From contig CAKRFY010000024.1 of NCBI GenBank assembly GCA_934320895.1, positions 1 through 40,768 of the forward strand: 40,768 nt of DNA. The letters are read 5' to 3'. The position numbers were made by a program, and so were the translations under genes. Shown here piece after piece: positions 24,200 to 32,937 of this stretch. The DNA comes from an uncultured Lachnospiraceae bacterium. Its GTDB lineage: Bacteria > Bacillota > Clostridia > Lachnospirales > Lachnospiraceae. The stretch's first letter is position 1; each line of letters opens with the position of its first letter. The notes beneath the pieces were generated by a model. That model did no database searches. It saw only the letters and a program-made list of their open reading frames with translations, and had not been told where the DNA came from.

Positions 24200-24276
24200 T
24201 GCTCGTAACATAGCGGAAAACCAACGAGAATTGCAAAGCAATTCTTGGAGGGCAAAACGCTGGTTTTGCCTTTTTT
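24200..24276 (+). terminator. Structured element ending in a second strong terminator
   Basis: CTCGT and ACGAG arms (24202-24228), the hairpin GAATTGC-AAA-GCAATTC and finally GGCAAAAC-GCTG-GTTTTGCC (24251-24270) with TTTTTT. It is either a backup terminator or the 3' end of a small RNA. The remainder of the gap up to 24409 is AT-rich without features. Confidence 0.6.
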
Positions 24277-24409
24277 ACAAAAACTTCCCATTTTTAATAA
24301 GACAAAAGTATTTTAGATAAAAAAATAAAAATTAAGCAAAATAAACCAAAAAATCTAACTTAAAAATAGTTAAAAACTGTGAAAAAGTTACAAATAAATA
24401 AGCTAAATA

Positions 24410-24438
24410 TTGACATGATATTAAGTAATATGTATACT
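24410..24438 (+). promoter_or_regulatory. Sigma-A promoter of the mannanase gene
   Basis: TTGACA (24410-24415), a 17-bp spacer, and TATACT (24433-24438). The leader of about 155 bases contains a direct repeat AATCTATG (near 24455 and 24525). It also has a hairpin TGTGCAG (24553-24559) with CTGCACA (24579-24585) that ends just before the GGGGAGG ribosome site, so it could affect translation. Confidence 0.75.
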
Positions 24439-24601
24439 AATTTTAGCTGAAAAAATCTATGCATGGATAAAATAACTAAATAACAAGAATGTGTTATATA
24501 GGATTTGTTGTGATATTATACAAAATCTATGTATGCATTGTGAATGGAAATTTGTGCAGATTTATTGAGTTTGAATTGCTGCACAGAAATGGGGAGGAAG
24601 A

Positions 24602-27499
24602 ATGAATAAAGCAAAGTTTATGAAAAAAGGCATTGCGTTAACAATGTCGATTGCAATTGCAGCAACTGGAGTACCGGGAACATCGTTATCAGGTGCAAAT
24701 GTATTTTCAGCGACTGCCAGCGCACAGGAGGAAACACGAAAGAATATGCTCAAAAAGTTTGATTTTGATGCAGGAATTGATGGCTGGTATTACGGCTCAG
24801 GTTGGGAATACAATTATTCAGCAGGAGGAACTTCTAGTGTTGAAGCAGATAATAATCGTCTTAAAATGAATGTAGATTATTCAAAAGATGCTGACAAAGA
24901 CTGGTCACAGGCTACGGCAGTTTATGAGACATCAGATAGTGCGTTTAATCTTAACGGTGCAACAAGTGCAACTGTTGATTTCTTTTACGACACATCTAAA
25001 ATGACAACAGGAAATTTTGCTGTGAAGTTATATTGTGACGAGGGACTTGATTGTAATACGGATGTTGATTTTTCCAAAGCTGAAACAGTTGAAGGAACCA
25101 TTGTAAAAGTGCCTGTTGAGTTAAATTTTAGCGCACTTGGTGCCAATGCTTCATCAGTGAAAAAAATTGCAATACAGTTGATTGGTAAATTGACAGATTA
25201 TAAAGGTGCCGTATGGTTTGATAACTTTACGATTTATAGCGAAGCAGTAGCAGATACATCTGTAAATTCAACTATTGCTGTGAAATCTTCAGATAAGGAA
25301 CAGGTATCAATTTCTGGCGGAAAGCTTACTACTTATAAGAAGGACGGAAATAAACAGACAACAAAGCTTTCTTCAACACTTAAACTTGTTGATAAAAAAG
25401 CTTCAAAGAATACAAAAAATTTATATGCATATCTTCAGGCGGTCGGAAAATCAGATAGTGTTATTTATGGTCATCAGAATGATATTCTTAGAAAAGCTGG
25501 TTCGTCAGCGTTGACAGAATCTGATACAAAGGATGTGACTGGAAGTATTTCAGGTATATTTGGATTTGATTCACAGGTATTAAATGGTGACGAATATACA
25601 GTAGATATGTATAATGCATCTCATGGCACTTCATTAAGCAAAACACCAAAGAACAATATTAAAGTTGCGGCAAATATTTCCAATGAAGTAATCAAAGAGG
25701 GTGCAATAGTAACTATGTCGACGCATTTTCCTAACTTTGCTAATGTTGGAAAAAATCCAGATTATAATGCAAAGACTGATCCGGAATATGCAAAATATGA
25801 TTTTTGTCATTATACAGCACCGGATACTACAAATGATCCTATGAATCAGATTCTTCCGGGACAGAAGTATAATAAAGTGTTTACATCATATCTTGATATG
25901 ATTGCTGAATATGCAAAGCAGGTAAAAGGAGCAGTAATATTTAGACCATTCCATGAAGGTACAGGAAGCTGGTTCTGGTGGGGAGCTGCATACTGTGATG
26001 CAGAGACTTATAAGAATGTATATCGTTATACTGTAGAGTATTTAAGAGATACAAAAAATGTACATAATTTAATTTATGCATATAGTCCAAGTAACTCAGG
26101 AGCAGGAACGGTTGCTGATTATGGAGTAAGATATCCGGGTGATGCATATGTTGATATGGTTGGTTTTGATATGTATGACAAAAATCCAACAGATGATGGT
26201 ACATGGATGAAGCAGTTCAAAAAACAGCTTGAGGTTACATCGTCATTTGCAAAGAAACACAATAAGCTTGTAGCGGTATCTGAGACAGGAATTTCAAATG
26301 ATACACAGCCGGGAGAAAGCCAGACAGCACTTCTTAAGAGTGGCAATAAGAATAAAGACTGGTACAATAATGTACTTGATATTGTATCGGATTCTGATGC
26401 GTCATTCTTCCTTCTTTGGGCAAACTTTGGAAAAACGGATGGATATTATTCACCATATGTTGATTCGGTAAATGAAGATGGAACATTACATGGACATGAA
26501 ATGCTTGACAGCTTTATTTCATTCTACAATGATTCAAGAAGTATTTTTGCAGCAAATCAGAAGAAGGTATTAAATAGTGGAAAATTTGGAACAATTAATG
26601 CTAAATCAGTAGTGACAGGTGTAACTGGTTATATTACAGCACCGATTTCAGGACAGAGATTTTTAAAAGCAGCGTCACTGAAAGCAAAGCTTACAGGAGC
26701 ATCAAAAAATACAAAAGTTAAATTTGTACTTCAGGGAACGGCTAAGGTTACATTAAATGCAAAAGCTGGTAAGAATGGATATTATAGTGCAAACCTGAGT
26801 GCTGCAAACCTTAAAAAAATTGGCAAAAAGCTTGGAACAATCTCGTTATACATCAATAATAAGAAAGTACAGAAAATCTCTGCAATTTGGAACATTAAAC
26901 CAGAAAAAGCAGACCCTTATCTTATTGATGGATTTGAAAATTATTATGGTGTTGATGACCAGCTTAATAAAGCATGGACTACAAATGCCGATAGTGATTG
27001 TAAGATAACGCTTTCACTTGACAAGAAAAACAAAGACAATGGAACATATGGTATGAAGTTTGTATATGATGAGACTGCAACAGGATGGGGCGGTGCTACA
27101 ATATCCAAAGAAGTTGACTGGTCAGCATGCAATGCACTTCAGTTCTATATGGTACCTGATGGAAATAACCAGAAGACAGTAATTCAGATCAATGCAAATG
27201 GAACAACATATGAGGCTTATTTAAATACATATGAAGAGTTTAAGAAAAATGGCAATAAGCCAATGAGAGTAACGATTCCATTTTCAGAGTTTTGTGAACG
27301 TGATACAGAAGGAAATCCAAAGGGCGGACTTGTAAATGATGCAGCAAAAATAAATTCATTTGGCTTATGGATTAATGCTATATCAGATTCTGAGTCAGTA
27401 AAAGATGGTCGTGTTAAAGGAACATTGTATTATGACAACATTACGGCAGTAAAAACAACAAAAACAGAAGCAGATTTTAAAGTTGTAAGTACAAAGTAA
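24602..27499 (+). CDS. Secreted GH26 beta-mannanase with carbohydrate-binding modules
   Basis: The product is 965 aa. A signal peptide of about 41 residues ends at SATASA. Residues 48-215 form a beta-sandwich module (FDFDAGIDGWYYGSGWEYN...AVWFDNFTIYSE) resembling mannan-binding CBM families. The GH26 barrel spans roughly 265-650. His451-Glu452 in FRPFHEGTGSWFWWG is the acid/base site, and Glu561 in VAVSETGI the nucleophile. A beta-rich linker (about 670-770) precedes a C-terminal module (about 780-960, DPYLIDGFENYYG...YYDNITAVK), CBM23-like. No sortase motif or S-layer repeats are present, so it is probably released. It should cut beta-1,4-mannan chains endo-wise. Strong GGGGAGG site; single gene with its own promoter. 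Confidence 0.92.
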   Translation: MNKAKFMKKGIALTMSIAIAATGVPGTSLSGANVFSATASAQEETRKNMLKKFDFDAGIDGWYYGSGWEYNYSAGGTSSVEADNNRLKMNVDYSKDADKDWSQATAVYETSDSAFNLNGATSATVDFFYDTSKMTTGNFAVKLYCDEGLDCNTDVDFSKAETVEGTIVKVPVELNFSALGANASSVKKIAIQLIGKLTDYKGAVWFDNFTIYSEAVADTSVNSTIAVKSSDKEQVSISGGKLTTYKKDGNKQTTKLSSTLKLVDKKASKNTKNLYAYLQAVGKSDSVIYGHQNDILRKAGSSALTESDTKDVTGSISGIFGFDSQVLNGDEYTVDMYNASHGTSLSKTPKNNIKVAANISNEVIKEGAIVTMSTHFPNFANVGKNPDYNAKTDPEYAKYDFCHYTAPDTTNDPMNQILPGQKYNKVFTSYLDMIAEYAKQVKGAVIFRPFHEGTGSWFWWGAAYCDAETYKNVYRYTVEYLRDTKNVHNLIYAYSPSNSGAGTVADYGVRYPGDAYVDMVGFDMYDKNPTDDGTWMKQFKKQLEVTSSFAKKHNKLVAVSETGISNDTQPGESQTALLKSGNKNKDWYNNVLDIVSDSDASFFLLWANFGKTDGYYSPYVDSVNEDGTLHGHEMLDSFISFYNDSRSIFAANQKKVLNSGKFGTINAKSVVTGVTGYITAPISGQRFLKAASLKAKLTGASKNTKVKFVLQGTAKVTLNAKAGKNGYYSANLSAANLKKIGKKLGTISLYINNKKVQKISAIWNIKPEKADPYLIDGFENYYGVDDQLNKAWTTNADSDCKITLSLDKKNKDNGTYGMKFVYDETATGWGGATISKEVDWSACNALQFYMVPDGNNQKTVIQINANGTTYEAYLNTYEEFKKNGNKPMRVTIPFSEFCERDTEGNPKGGLVNDAAKINSFGLWINAISDSESVKDGRVKGTLYYDNITAVKTTKTEADFKVVSTK

Positions 27500-27559
27500 A
27501 AATTAGCAGATGATTAAATATAAAAACAGTAAATTCTCATAAATATACCTTTTATAAAA

Positions 27560-27604
27560 AAGAAACAGCAATTTGTCGTAAAAACAGATTACTGTTTCTT
27601 TTTG
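27560..27604. terminator. Bidirectional terminator between the mannanase and HAD genes
   Basis: AAGAAACAG (from 27560) pairs with CTGTTTCTT (to 27600), extended by AAT/ATT. A-run to the left and T-run to the right suit both convergent genes. Confidence 0.85.
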
Positions 27605-27613
27605 ATATGTAAT

Positions 27614-28453
27614 TCAAATAAAAAAATTCTTAAGTATTTTAGCAACACCATTTTCTTCGTTTGAAAGTGTGACAAAATCAGCCTTTTCTTTGACAAAATC
27701 AAGCGAGTTTTCCATTGCGACACCATATCCACAGTGCTCTATCATTTCGATATCATTTATATCATCACCAAATGCACAGATATCATCAAGTGAAATGTTG
27801 ATAAAGTCGGCAATTTGTTGAATTGCATCAAGTTTGCTTGCCTTTTTGTGGAAAAAAGTGTATGTATCCTCTCCACGATAATGAAAATATGCACAGCCGC
27901 ATTTATCGGCGATAGCTTTTGCGTCATTGTCAGAGGATATGTGTGCGACAATTTTGCAGGCTTCTTCCGGAAAAGGTTTGTCTATATCAAATGAAATTCC
28001 GGGAGAATGGTCTTGTTTTATATCGTTAAGGTTGAGTGTATCACTGGACTTTTTTGCAGCTTTGGCAGGAGTATTGTCATTAGTGGAGGAGTCATCAGGG
28101 TTGTAAGGGTATCTGTAAAGTGCTGTTGTTGTAGGGATTGCTATGTGTGAGGTGTAACCGTAATTTTTAAGTTCATCAATAATATTATTTGTCATGTTTA
28201 CAGACATTGTCCGGGAATATATAAGTTTACCGTTCTGATATACAAGTGTTCCGTCTGTAAGTATCTGGAAATCAGCATGAAGTTTATTTGCGTAATATGC
28301 AGCACCTCCGATATATCTCGCAGTTGCAATGGCAACATGAATGCTTTTTTTTCGGCAGTTTTCAAATGCGGCTATGGTTTCGTCCGCTATATCTTTGTTG
28401 TTTTTTAAAGCAGTTCCGTCTAAATCGGTGACTATAAGTTTTGGCGTAAACAT
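27614..28453 (-). CDS. HAD-superfamily Cof-type phosphatase
   Basis: The product is 279 aa. Motif I is VTDLDGTALKNNK (Asp10, Asp12), and motif IV is AFGDDINDIEMIEHCGYGVAMENS. Between them is the C2-type cap found in Cof/YidA sugar-phosphate phosphatases. A Ser/Asp/Lys-rich insertion (about residues 115-145) within the cap is unusual and probably disordered. The substrate is unknown; members of this group hydrolyse sugar phosphates or FMN/PLP. GGAG lies before the ATG. It is convergent with the mannanase gene, without obvious functional link. Confidence 0.85.
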   Translation of the reverse strand: MFTPKLIVTDLDGTALKNNKDIADETIAAFENCRKKSIHVAIATARYIGGAAYYANKLHADFQILTDGTLVYQNGKLIYSRTMSVNMTNNIIDELKNYGYTSHIAIPTTTALYRYPYNPDDSSTNDNTPAKAAKKSSDTLNLNDIKQDHSPGISFDIDKPFPEEACKIVAHISSDNDAKAIADKCGCAYFHYRGEDTYTFFHKKASKLDAIQQIADFINISLDDICAFGDDINDIEMIEHCGYGVAMENSLDFVKEKADFVTLSNEENGVAKILKNFFI

Positions 28454-28525
28454 TTTTTTCTCCTGTATAAATATTTTTTAAATTTATTTTATATATTTTT
28501 ATTTTAACATGTCTGTGAAAATAAG

Positions 28526-28708
28526 TTAATGCCTGCATTTACATTTGGGGCGCTTTTTGCAGGCTTTGCAGCTGCTGCATTTTTTACAGTCACAGAAAGT
28601 GTCGAGCATTTTTGAAACATCGTCCCATGAGCGTTTCATGCATATGGCTTTTCTGTCGAGACAGCAGTTGTATTGTGTTGCTTTTTTGATACAGTTTTTG
28701 AGATACAT
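28526..28708 (-). CDS. Cysteine-rich mini-protein, possibly metal-binding
   Basis: The product is 60 aa with 11 cysteines, seven of them in the last 22 residues (CDCKKCSSCKACKKRPKCKC). The N-terminal half has further Cys residues and a short amphipathic stretch (SWDDVSKMLDTF). No signal peptide or membrane segment is visible. The start at 28708 has a perfect AGGAGG (28726-28721) twelve bases upstream; a TTG at 28720 directly abuts that site and is less likely. The pattern suggests zinc or iron-sulfur binding, or a metallothionein-like role, but I do not recognise the family. It lies between the HAD gene and a two-component system and reads toward the HAD gene. Confidence 0.6.
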   Translation of the reverse strand: MYLKNCIKKATQYNCCLDRKAICMKRSWDDVSKMLDTFCDCKKCSSCKACKKRPKCKCRH

Positions 28709-28872
28709 AATACAAAACAACCTCCTGAGATTTTTGTCTCTTGCATCATTATATGAAATTAAGATGAAATGTGTTAATCATTTGGTTACTATCTTGTGTT
28801 AATATTAAGTAAAAGTGATTTTAAAAGAAAATTGTAAGAGCGAAAAAACAAAGTTTTTGAGGGAGAAAATAA

Positions 28873-29523
28873 ATGGCAAATATTTTAATTGTGGAAGATG
28901 ATACTACTATAAATGAAATGGTTGCAAGAAATTTAAAGATGGTCGGTCATAAATGCACACAAATATATGATGGCAGGGAAGGTCTTAAAATGATTGAAAA
29001 GGGTGACTTCGATTTGGTACTGCTGGATGTAATGCTGCCCGGAATGTCGGGATTTGAAGTCATGGAAAAAACTAAAGATGTACCTGTTATTTTTGTGACT
29101 GCAAAAGGAGAACTTGATGACAAGCTGCATGGGTTGTCAATAGGGGCGGAGGATTATATTGTAAAGCCTTTTGAAATTCTTGAATTGATTGCAAGGATAA
29201 ACGTGGTTCTGCGCAGAACGAAAAAGAATGATGATGTTTTTAGGATAAGTGATGTTGAGGTACATCTTGACAGACACGACGTTTTTAAAAATGGAGAGAG
29301 GGTGCAGCTTGCACCACAGGAATATGAACTTTTGGAAGTGCTTATTTTAAACAGAAACATGGCGATGTCAAGAGAGAAACTTCTTGAACTTGCATGGGGA
29401 TGGGATTATATGGGAGACACAAAGACGGTTGATGTACATATAAGAAAGCTAAGAAAAAAACTTGGACTTGAAAAGGAAATTTGTACGATAAATAAACTTG
29501 GCTACAGATTGGAAACAGAATGA
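28873..29523 (+). CDS. OmpR-family response regulator
   Basis: The product is 216 aa. The receiver domain has the acidic pair in IVEDD, phosphoacceptor Asp52 (LLDVMLPGMSG), and Lys in IVKPFE. The C-terminal winged helix (about 120-215) has VQLAPQEYELLEVL and KTVDVHIRKLRKKL, typical of OmpR/PhoB DNA-binding domains. GAGGGAG lies before the ATG. The partner kinase gene follows 16 bases after its stop, so the two form a classical two-component operon. The stimulus is unknown. Confidence 0.93.
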   Translation: MANILIVEDDTTINEMVARNLKMVGHKCTQIYDGREGLKMIEKGDFDLVLLDVMLPGMSGFEVMEKTKDVPVIFVTAKGELDDKLHGLSIGAEDYIVKPFEILELIARINVVLRRTKKNDDVFRISDVEVHLDRHDVFKNGERVQLAPQEYELLEVLILNRNMAMSREKLLELAWGWDYMGDTKTVDVHIRKLRKKLGLEKEICTINKLGYRLETE

Positions 29524-29539
29524 AAGAGGGGAGTTGGCT

Positions 29540-30925
29540 ATGAAACTGTGGCAGAAATTGTACATTGTGCTTATAGTGCCTATATTGATAATTCTTAACA
29601 TTGCAATATATTTATTGTTTGGTATTACATACAGACAGAACATTCAAGCAGAGAAAAATCAGGCAATAGGGGATTTTGGAATGATAATAGACCAGATTTA
29701 CGGTGAAATTCAGAGTTCCCAGATGCAGGATACAGACATAAAAAAAACAATTCAGAAGTATACAAATTATTATAAGCAGCAAAAAATTGAATTGGGACTA
29801 TGGGAAGGAAAGAATAAAAAGAAAATCTATTATTCGGATAAATCACATTTTAAATATCAGCAAAAAAATATTACAGATAATAAAGTTGTTAAATGTTATA
29901 TAGACGGTCATACAAGACTGATGGTTTTTAAGGTACAAAAATACGGAAAAACAATTTATTATTTCGGATATGAAAAAACTTTATATAACTTAGACAGTAT
30001 GTGGAAAAATATCAGAATTTATTATGCGGTTGGAAGTGTCGCAATATCAATTATTATGGCGATATTTATGGTGTTTGTTTTAAAGAAATGCATAAAACCT
30101 GTTGTAAATCTGAATGAGACAGTTAAAAAAATGGCGGGCGGCGATTTGAAAACGAGAACTGACATAAAGGGAAATGATGAATTGGCTGTCCTTGGGAAGA
30201 ACATAAATATCATGGCGGAGACAATAGAAAAAAACATGAAACAGATTATGGATGAGACCGAGAGAAAACAGTGGTTTATTGATAATCTTGCGCATGAAAT
30301 GAAAACGCCGGTAACGGGTATTTGCGGTTTTGTTGAGTACATGGAGAGAGCAAAAATTTCTGAGGATGAAAGAATGGAATGCCTTGAGTTTATCGGGAAT
30401 GAAGCCAGACGTATGCAGAATATGTCATATGAACTGCTCGAGCTTGCTGTGATAAGACATTCCGACATAAAAAAAGAAAATATCAATATGAAGAAATTTA
30501 CAGATGTGCTTGCAGACTGGCAGAAAAAGAGATTTGCGGATAAACGCATTGATGCAAAGTGGGATGTTAAAACAGACAGGCTGTTTGGTGATGAGCAGCT
30601 ATTGGAAATGCTGCTTAGGAATATATTTGAAAATGCATTCAGGGCAACGGATGAATATGGAAAAATCAATACATATGTATATGAAACTGAGAATGAAACT
30701 GTTTTTAAGGTTGAGGACAACGGCTGCGGAATGAATCAGGAGGAAATTGAAAAGATAAAAGAGCCGTTTTATCGTGTTGATAAGTCAAGAAGCAGAAAGC
30801 AGGGAGGGACAGGACTTGGAGTATCACTTTGCCAGAAAATAGTTGAAAAACATGACGGAACATTGGAATACAGTTCGCAAAAAGGGGTAGGAACTACCGT
30901 TACAGTGAGAATACCGTTGCAGTAA
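29540..30925 (+). CDS. Membrane sensor histidine kinase
   Basis: The product is 461 aa from ATG 29540 (AGAGGGGAG upstream); an earlier in-frame ATG at 29498 lies inside the regulator gene and lacks a site. Two membrane segments (about 7-30 and 162-182) flank an extracytoplasmic sensor of about 130 residues rich in Lys and Tyr. A HAMP region (about 183-235) follows. The H box is NLAHEMKTPVTG with His252. The ATPase has LLRNIFENAFRA, VEDNGCGM and GGTGLGVSLC. It pairs with the OmpR regulator just upstream. Confidence 0.92.
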   Translation: MKLWQKLYIVLIVPILIILNIAIYLLFGITYRQNIQAEKNQAIGDFGMIIDQIYGEIQSSQMQDTDIKKTIQKYTNYYKQQKIELGLWEGKNKKKIYYSDKSHFKYQQKNITDNKVVKCYIDGHTRLMVFKVQKYGKTIYYFGYEKTLYNLDSMWKNIRIYYAVGSVAISIIMAIFMVFVLKKCIKPVVNLNETVKKMAGGDLKTRTDIKGNDELAVLGKNINIMAETIEKNMKQIMDETERKQWFIDNLAHEMKTPVTGICGFVEYMERAKISEDERMECLEFIGNEARRMQNMSYELLELAVIRHSDIKKENINMKKFTDVLADWQKKRFADKRIDAKWDVKTDRLFGDEQLLEMLLRNIFENAFRATDEYGKINTYVYETENETVFKVEDNGCGMNQEEIEKIKEPFYRVDKSRSRKQGGTGLGVSLCQKIVEKHDGTLEYSSQKGVGTTVTVRIPLQ

Positions 30926-30969
30926 TAATTTTTGAAATGTTTACCGTTTGATAACTTTATGGTTGTTTT

Positions 30970-31035
30970 TTGATAAGCATTGGTCTGTATTATATATCAT
31001 AAAGTGAATAAAGTTTTTGAACGATGTATTCACTT
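30970..31035 (+). promoter_or_regulatory. Candidate promoter and inverted repeat before the lipoprotein-like gene
   Basis: TTGATA (30970-30975), a 17-bp spacer, and TATATC (30993-30998). Just downstream a perfect 9-bp inverted repeat AAGTGAATA (31002-31010) with TATTCACTT (31027-31035) could be an operator or leader hairpin. Confidence 0.4.
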
Positions 31036-31091
31036 GAATCGGTACAAGCAAAATTTAATCAAAAAAAGTATTATTAGGAAGGATGAGTAAT

Positions 31092-32024
31092 ATGAGATGT
31101 AATAAGAAAATCTTAATAGTGACAACAACAGTGTTGTTTGCAACAGGATGTTTAGGTCTTATGGGAGCAATGGAATATCAAAATGTAAAAACTGAAGCAT
31201 CAGACATTGAGGAAGATGATATAGCAAAAACAGGTGTTGATGTTACAAGTGAAAGTATGGAAGGTGAAACACCGACAGAAGAGGAAAAAAAGATGGATAA
31301 GGAGGTTGTAGAGACATATTCATATAAAGGTTATGAAATATCGTTTATAAGATATAAAGACACAAAAACGGGTGAATATCTTTCTGATGAAGAACAGTCA
31401 GATGATTATGGATATAAAAAGACTTTCAGAAAAATTATTGATAATTCAGAAAACAGCAGCTGGAGTTATATGTTGAATCAAATTAAAGGAAAGAAAGATA
31501 AGATAACGGCAGAAGTAGACTGGCATAGAGATTACAGTAAGATAGTAAATGATAAATATTATGGAAAATTAATGAGAATGTGCTGCATAAAATTTAAGTC
31601 TCCATATAGTATAAATTACGATGATGACAGTAGGGAATTACTGAGTATAGGTAGTTTTGCCACAGTTGCAGAAAGTGGTAAATATATATCAGGTGGAAAA
31701 GTTGTCAGTTGGAATCTTTCAGAGTATTCACAGTGGAATGTGATAGCTAAAAGCAAAAAGAATGAAATTCAAGCAAAATTAGAAAAATTAAAAGAGATTT
31801 CCGGGAATAAAGAACAGAAGAAAGAATATGTTGAAAAAGTTAAAGCTGATGCTAAAAGAGAATTAAAAGAATTGTACGGTATAAATTTTACTAAAGAAGA
31901 TGATGTTTTTAGTCATGTTGCAGATGGAAATATTTTCTTTATGGGACAAACAGATGACGGTCAGAAAATAGAGATGGAATATGATCTTGTTGGAGATTAT
32001 ATAAGTTATTTCAGTTATAGATAA
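31092..32024 (+). CDS. Exported or lipoprotein-like protein of unknown function
   Basis: The product is 310 aa. The start at 31092 has AGGAAGG nine bases upstream; the ATG at 31083 directly abuts that site. The N terminus has basic residues, a hydrophobic stretch and FATGC, a possible but non-ideal lipobox with Cys20. An acidic, Glu-rich linker (about 35-70) follows. The rest is a Lys/Glu/Tyr-rich domain with a coiled-coil-like helix (about 220-265) ending near a beta-rich tail. I do not recognise the family. It follows a membrane kinase/regulator pair by about 165 bases and may be its target, but that is only position. Confidence 0.65.
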   Translation: MRCNKKILIVTTTVLFATGCLGLMGAMEYQNVKTEASDIEEDDIAKTGVDVTSESMEGETPTEEEKKMDKEVVETYSYKGYEISFIRYKDTKTGEYLSDEEQSDDYGYKKTFRKIIDNSENSSWSYMLNQIKGKKDKITAEVDWHRDYSKIVNDKYYGKLMRMCCIKFKSPYSINYDDDSRELLSIGSFATVAESGKYISGGKVVSWNLSEYSQWNVIAKSKKNEIQAKLEKLKEISGNKEQKKEYVEKVKADAKRELKELYGINFTKEDDVFSHVADGNIFFMGQTDDGQKIEMEYDLVGDYISYFSYR

Positions 32025-32131
32025 TGGTATTAGAAATATAATAGTTGACTATAATGCCACCTGTGATAACATTAGTAATGTAATTACAAATGCTGATATT
32101 AATAATTAAAATGAAAATGGAGACATATATT

Positions 32132-32893
32132 ATGAAATACGCACTTATCACAGGTGGCACAAGTGGAATAGGATTTGCTATGGCAGGTGAATTTCTTGAA
32201 AGAGGTTACGGGGTTATAATTGCTTCTTCAAGCAGAAAAAATCTTGCTATTGCAAAAAGAAAACTTGAAGTTAAGAAGTCAAAGATCGTGAAGAATACAA
32301 GATATATAATTACAATCGAACAGGATCTAAGTGTTCCTGACGGAGCAGAAAAGCTGTATCATAAAGCCAAGTCCATTGGTGTTGATATTGAGATTCTTGT
32401 AAATAATGCAGGCTTTGGCTTGATGGGTGGGACAGAAAGTATACGGATTAGAGATGATAAAAGGATGATACAGTTGAATGTCACAGCTGTGGTTTGTCTT
32501 TGTAAACTGTTTCTTCGTGACATGTATGAAAACGGCAGGGGAAAGATTCTTAATGTGGCTTCTACAGGGGCTTTTCAGCCGGGACCATACACTTCGACAT
32601 ATTTTGCCGGCAAGTCTTTTGTGTACAGCTACAGCAGGGCAATAAGACAGGAGGCAGCAAAGAGAGGTGTAGTTGTAAGCACACTTTGTCCTGGAACGAC
32701 CAGAACAAAGTTTTTTGAAAAAGCAGGACAAAAGACACCGATATGGGCGATGTCAGCAGAAAAAACAGCAAAAATTGCAGTTGATGGTCTTATGAAAAAT
32801 AAAGGCGTGATGGTGCCGGGAGTTATAAATAATATTTTAAGAATCGTACCTTCGGGTGTGAAAATGTATTTTGTGGAGATGTTGAAGAAGTGA
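32132..32893 (+). CDS. Short-chain dehydrogenase/reductase (SDR)
   Basis: The product is 253 aa starting at ATG 32132, with GGAG nine bases upstream. The Rossmann cofactor motif is TGGTSGIG (residues 7-14), and NNAG (91-94) is the second signature. The catalytic residues are Ser144, Tyr157 and Lys161 (YFAGK). The residues after strand 2 (ASSSRKN) suggest a preference for NADP(H). The C terminus is moderately hydrophobic, as in membrane-associated SDRs of the DltE/YqjQ kind. Substrate unknown. Convergent with the C39-like gene, sharing its terminator. Confidence 0.85.
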   Translation: MKYALITGGTSGIGFAMAGEFLERGYGVIIASSSRKNLAIAKRKLEVKKSKIVKNTRYIITIEQDLSVPDGAEKLYHKAKSIGVDIEILVNNAGFGLMGGTESIRIRDDKRMIQLNVTAVVCLCKLFLRDMYENGRGKILNVASTGAFQPGPYTSTYFAGKSFVYSYSRAIRQEAAKRGVVVSTLCPGTTRTKFFEKAGQKTPIWAMSAEKTAKIAVDGLMKNKGVMVPGVINNILRIVPSGVKMYFVEMLKK

Positions 32894-32898
32894 AGGAA

Positions 32899-32937
32899 TA
32901 TGGGCATCAGCTTTTGCTGAATGCCCATAAGTTTTTT
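32899..32937. terminator. Terminator overlapping the end of the C39-like gene
   Basis: The stem TATGGGCAT-CAGC with GCTG-AATGCCCATA has a TTTT loop and is followed by GTTTTTT on the plus strand. It ends the SDR transcript. The stop codon of the convergent C39-like gene (32909-32907) lies within the left arm. Confidence 0.85.
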
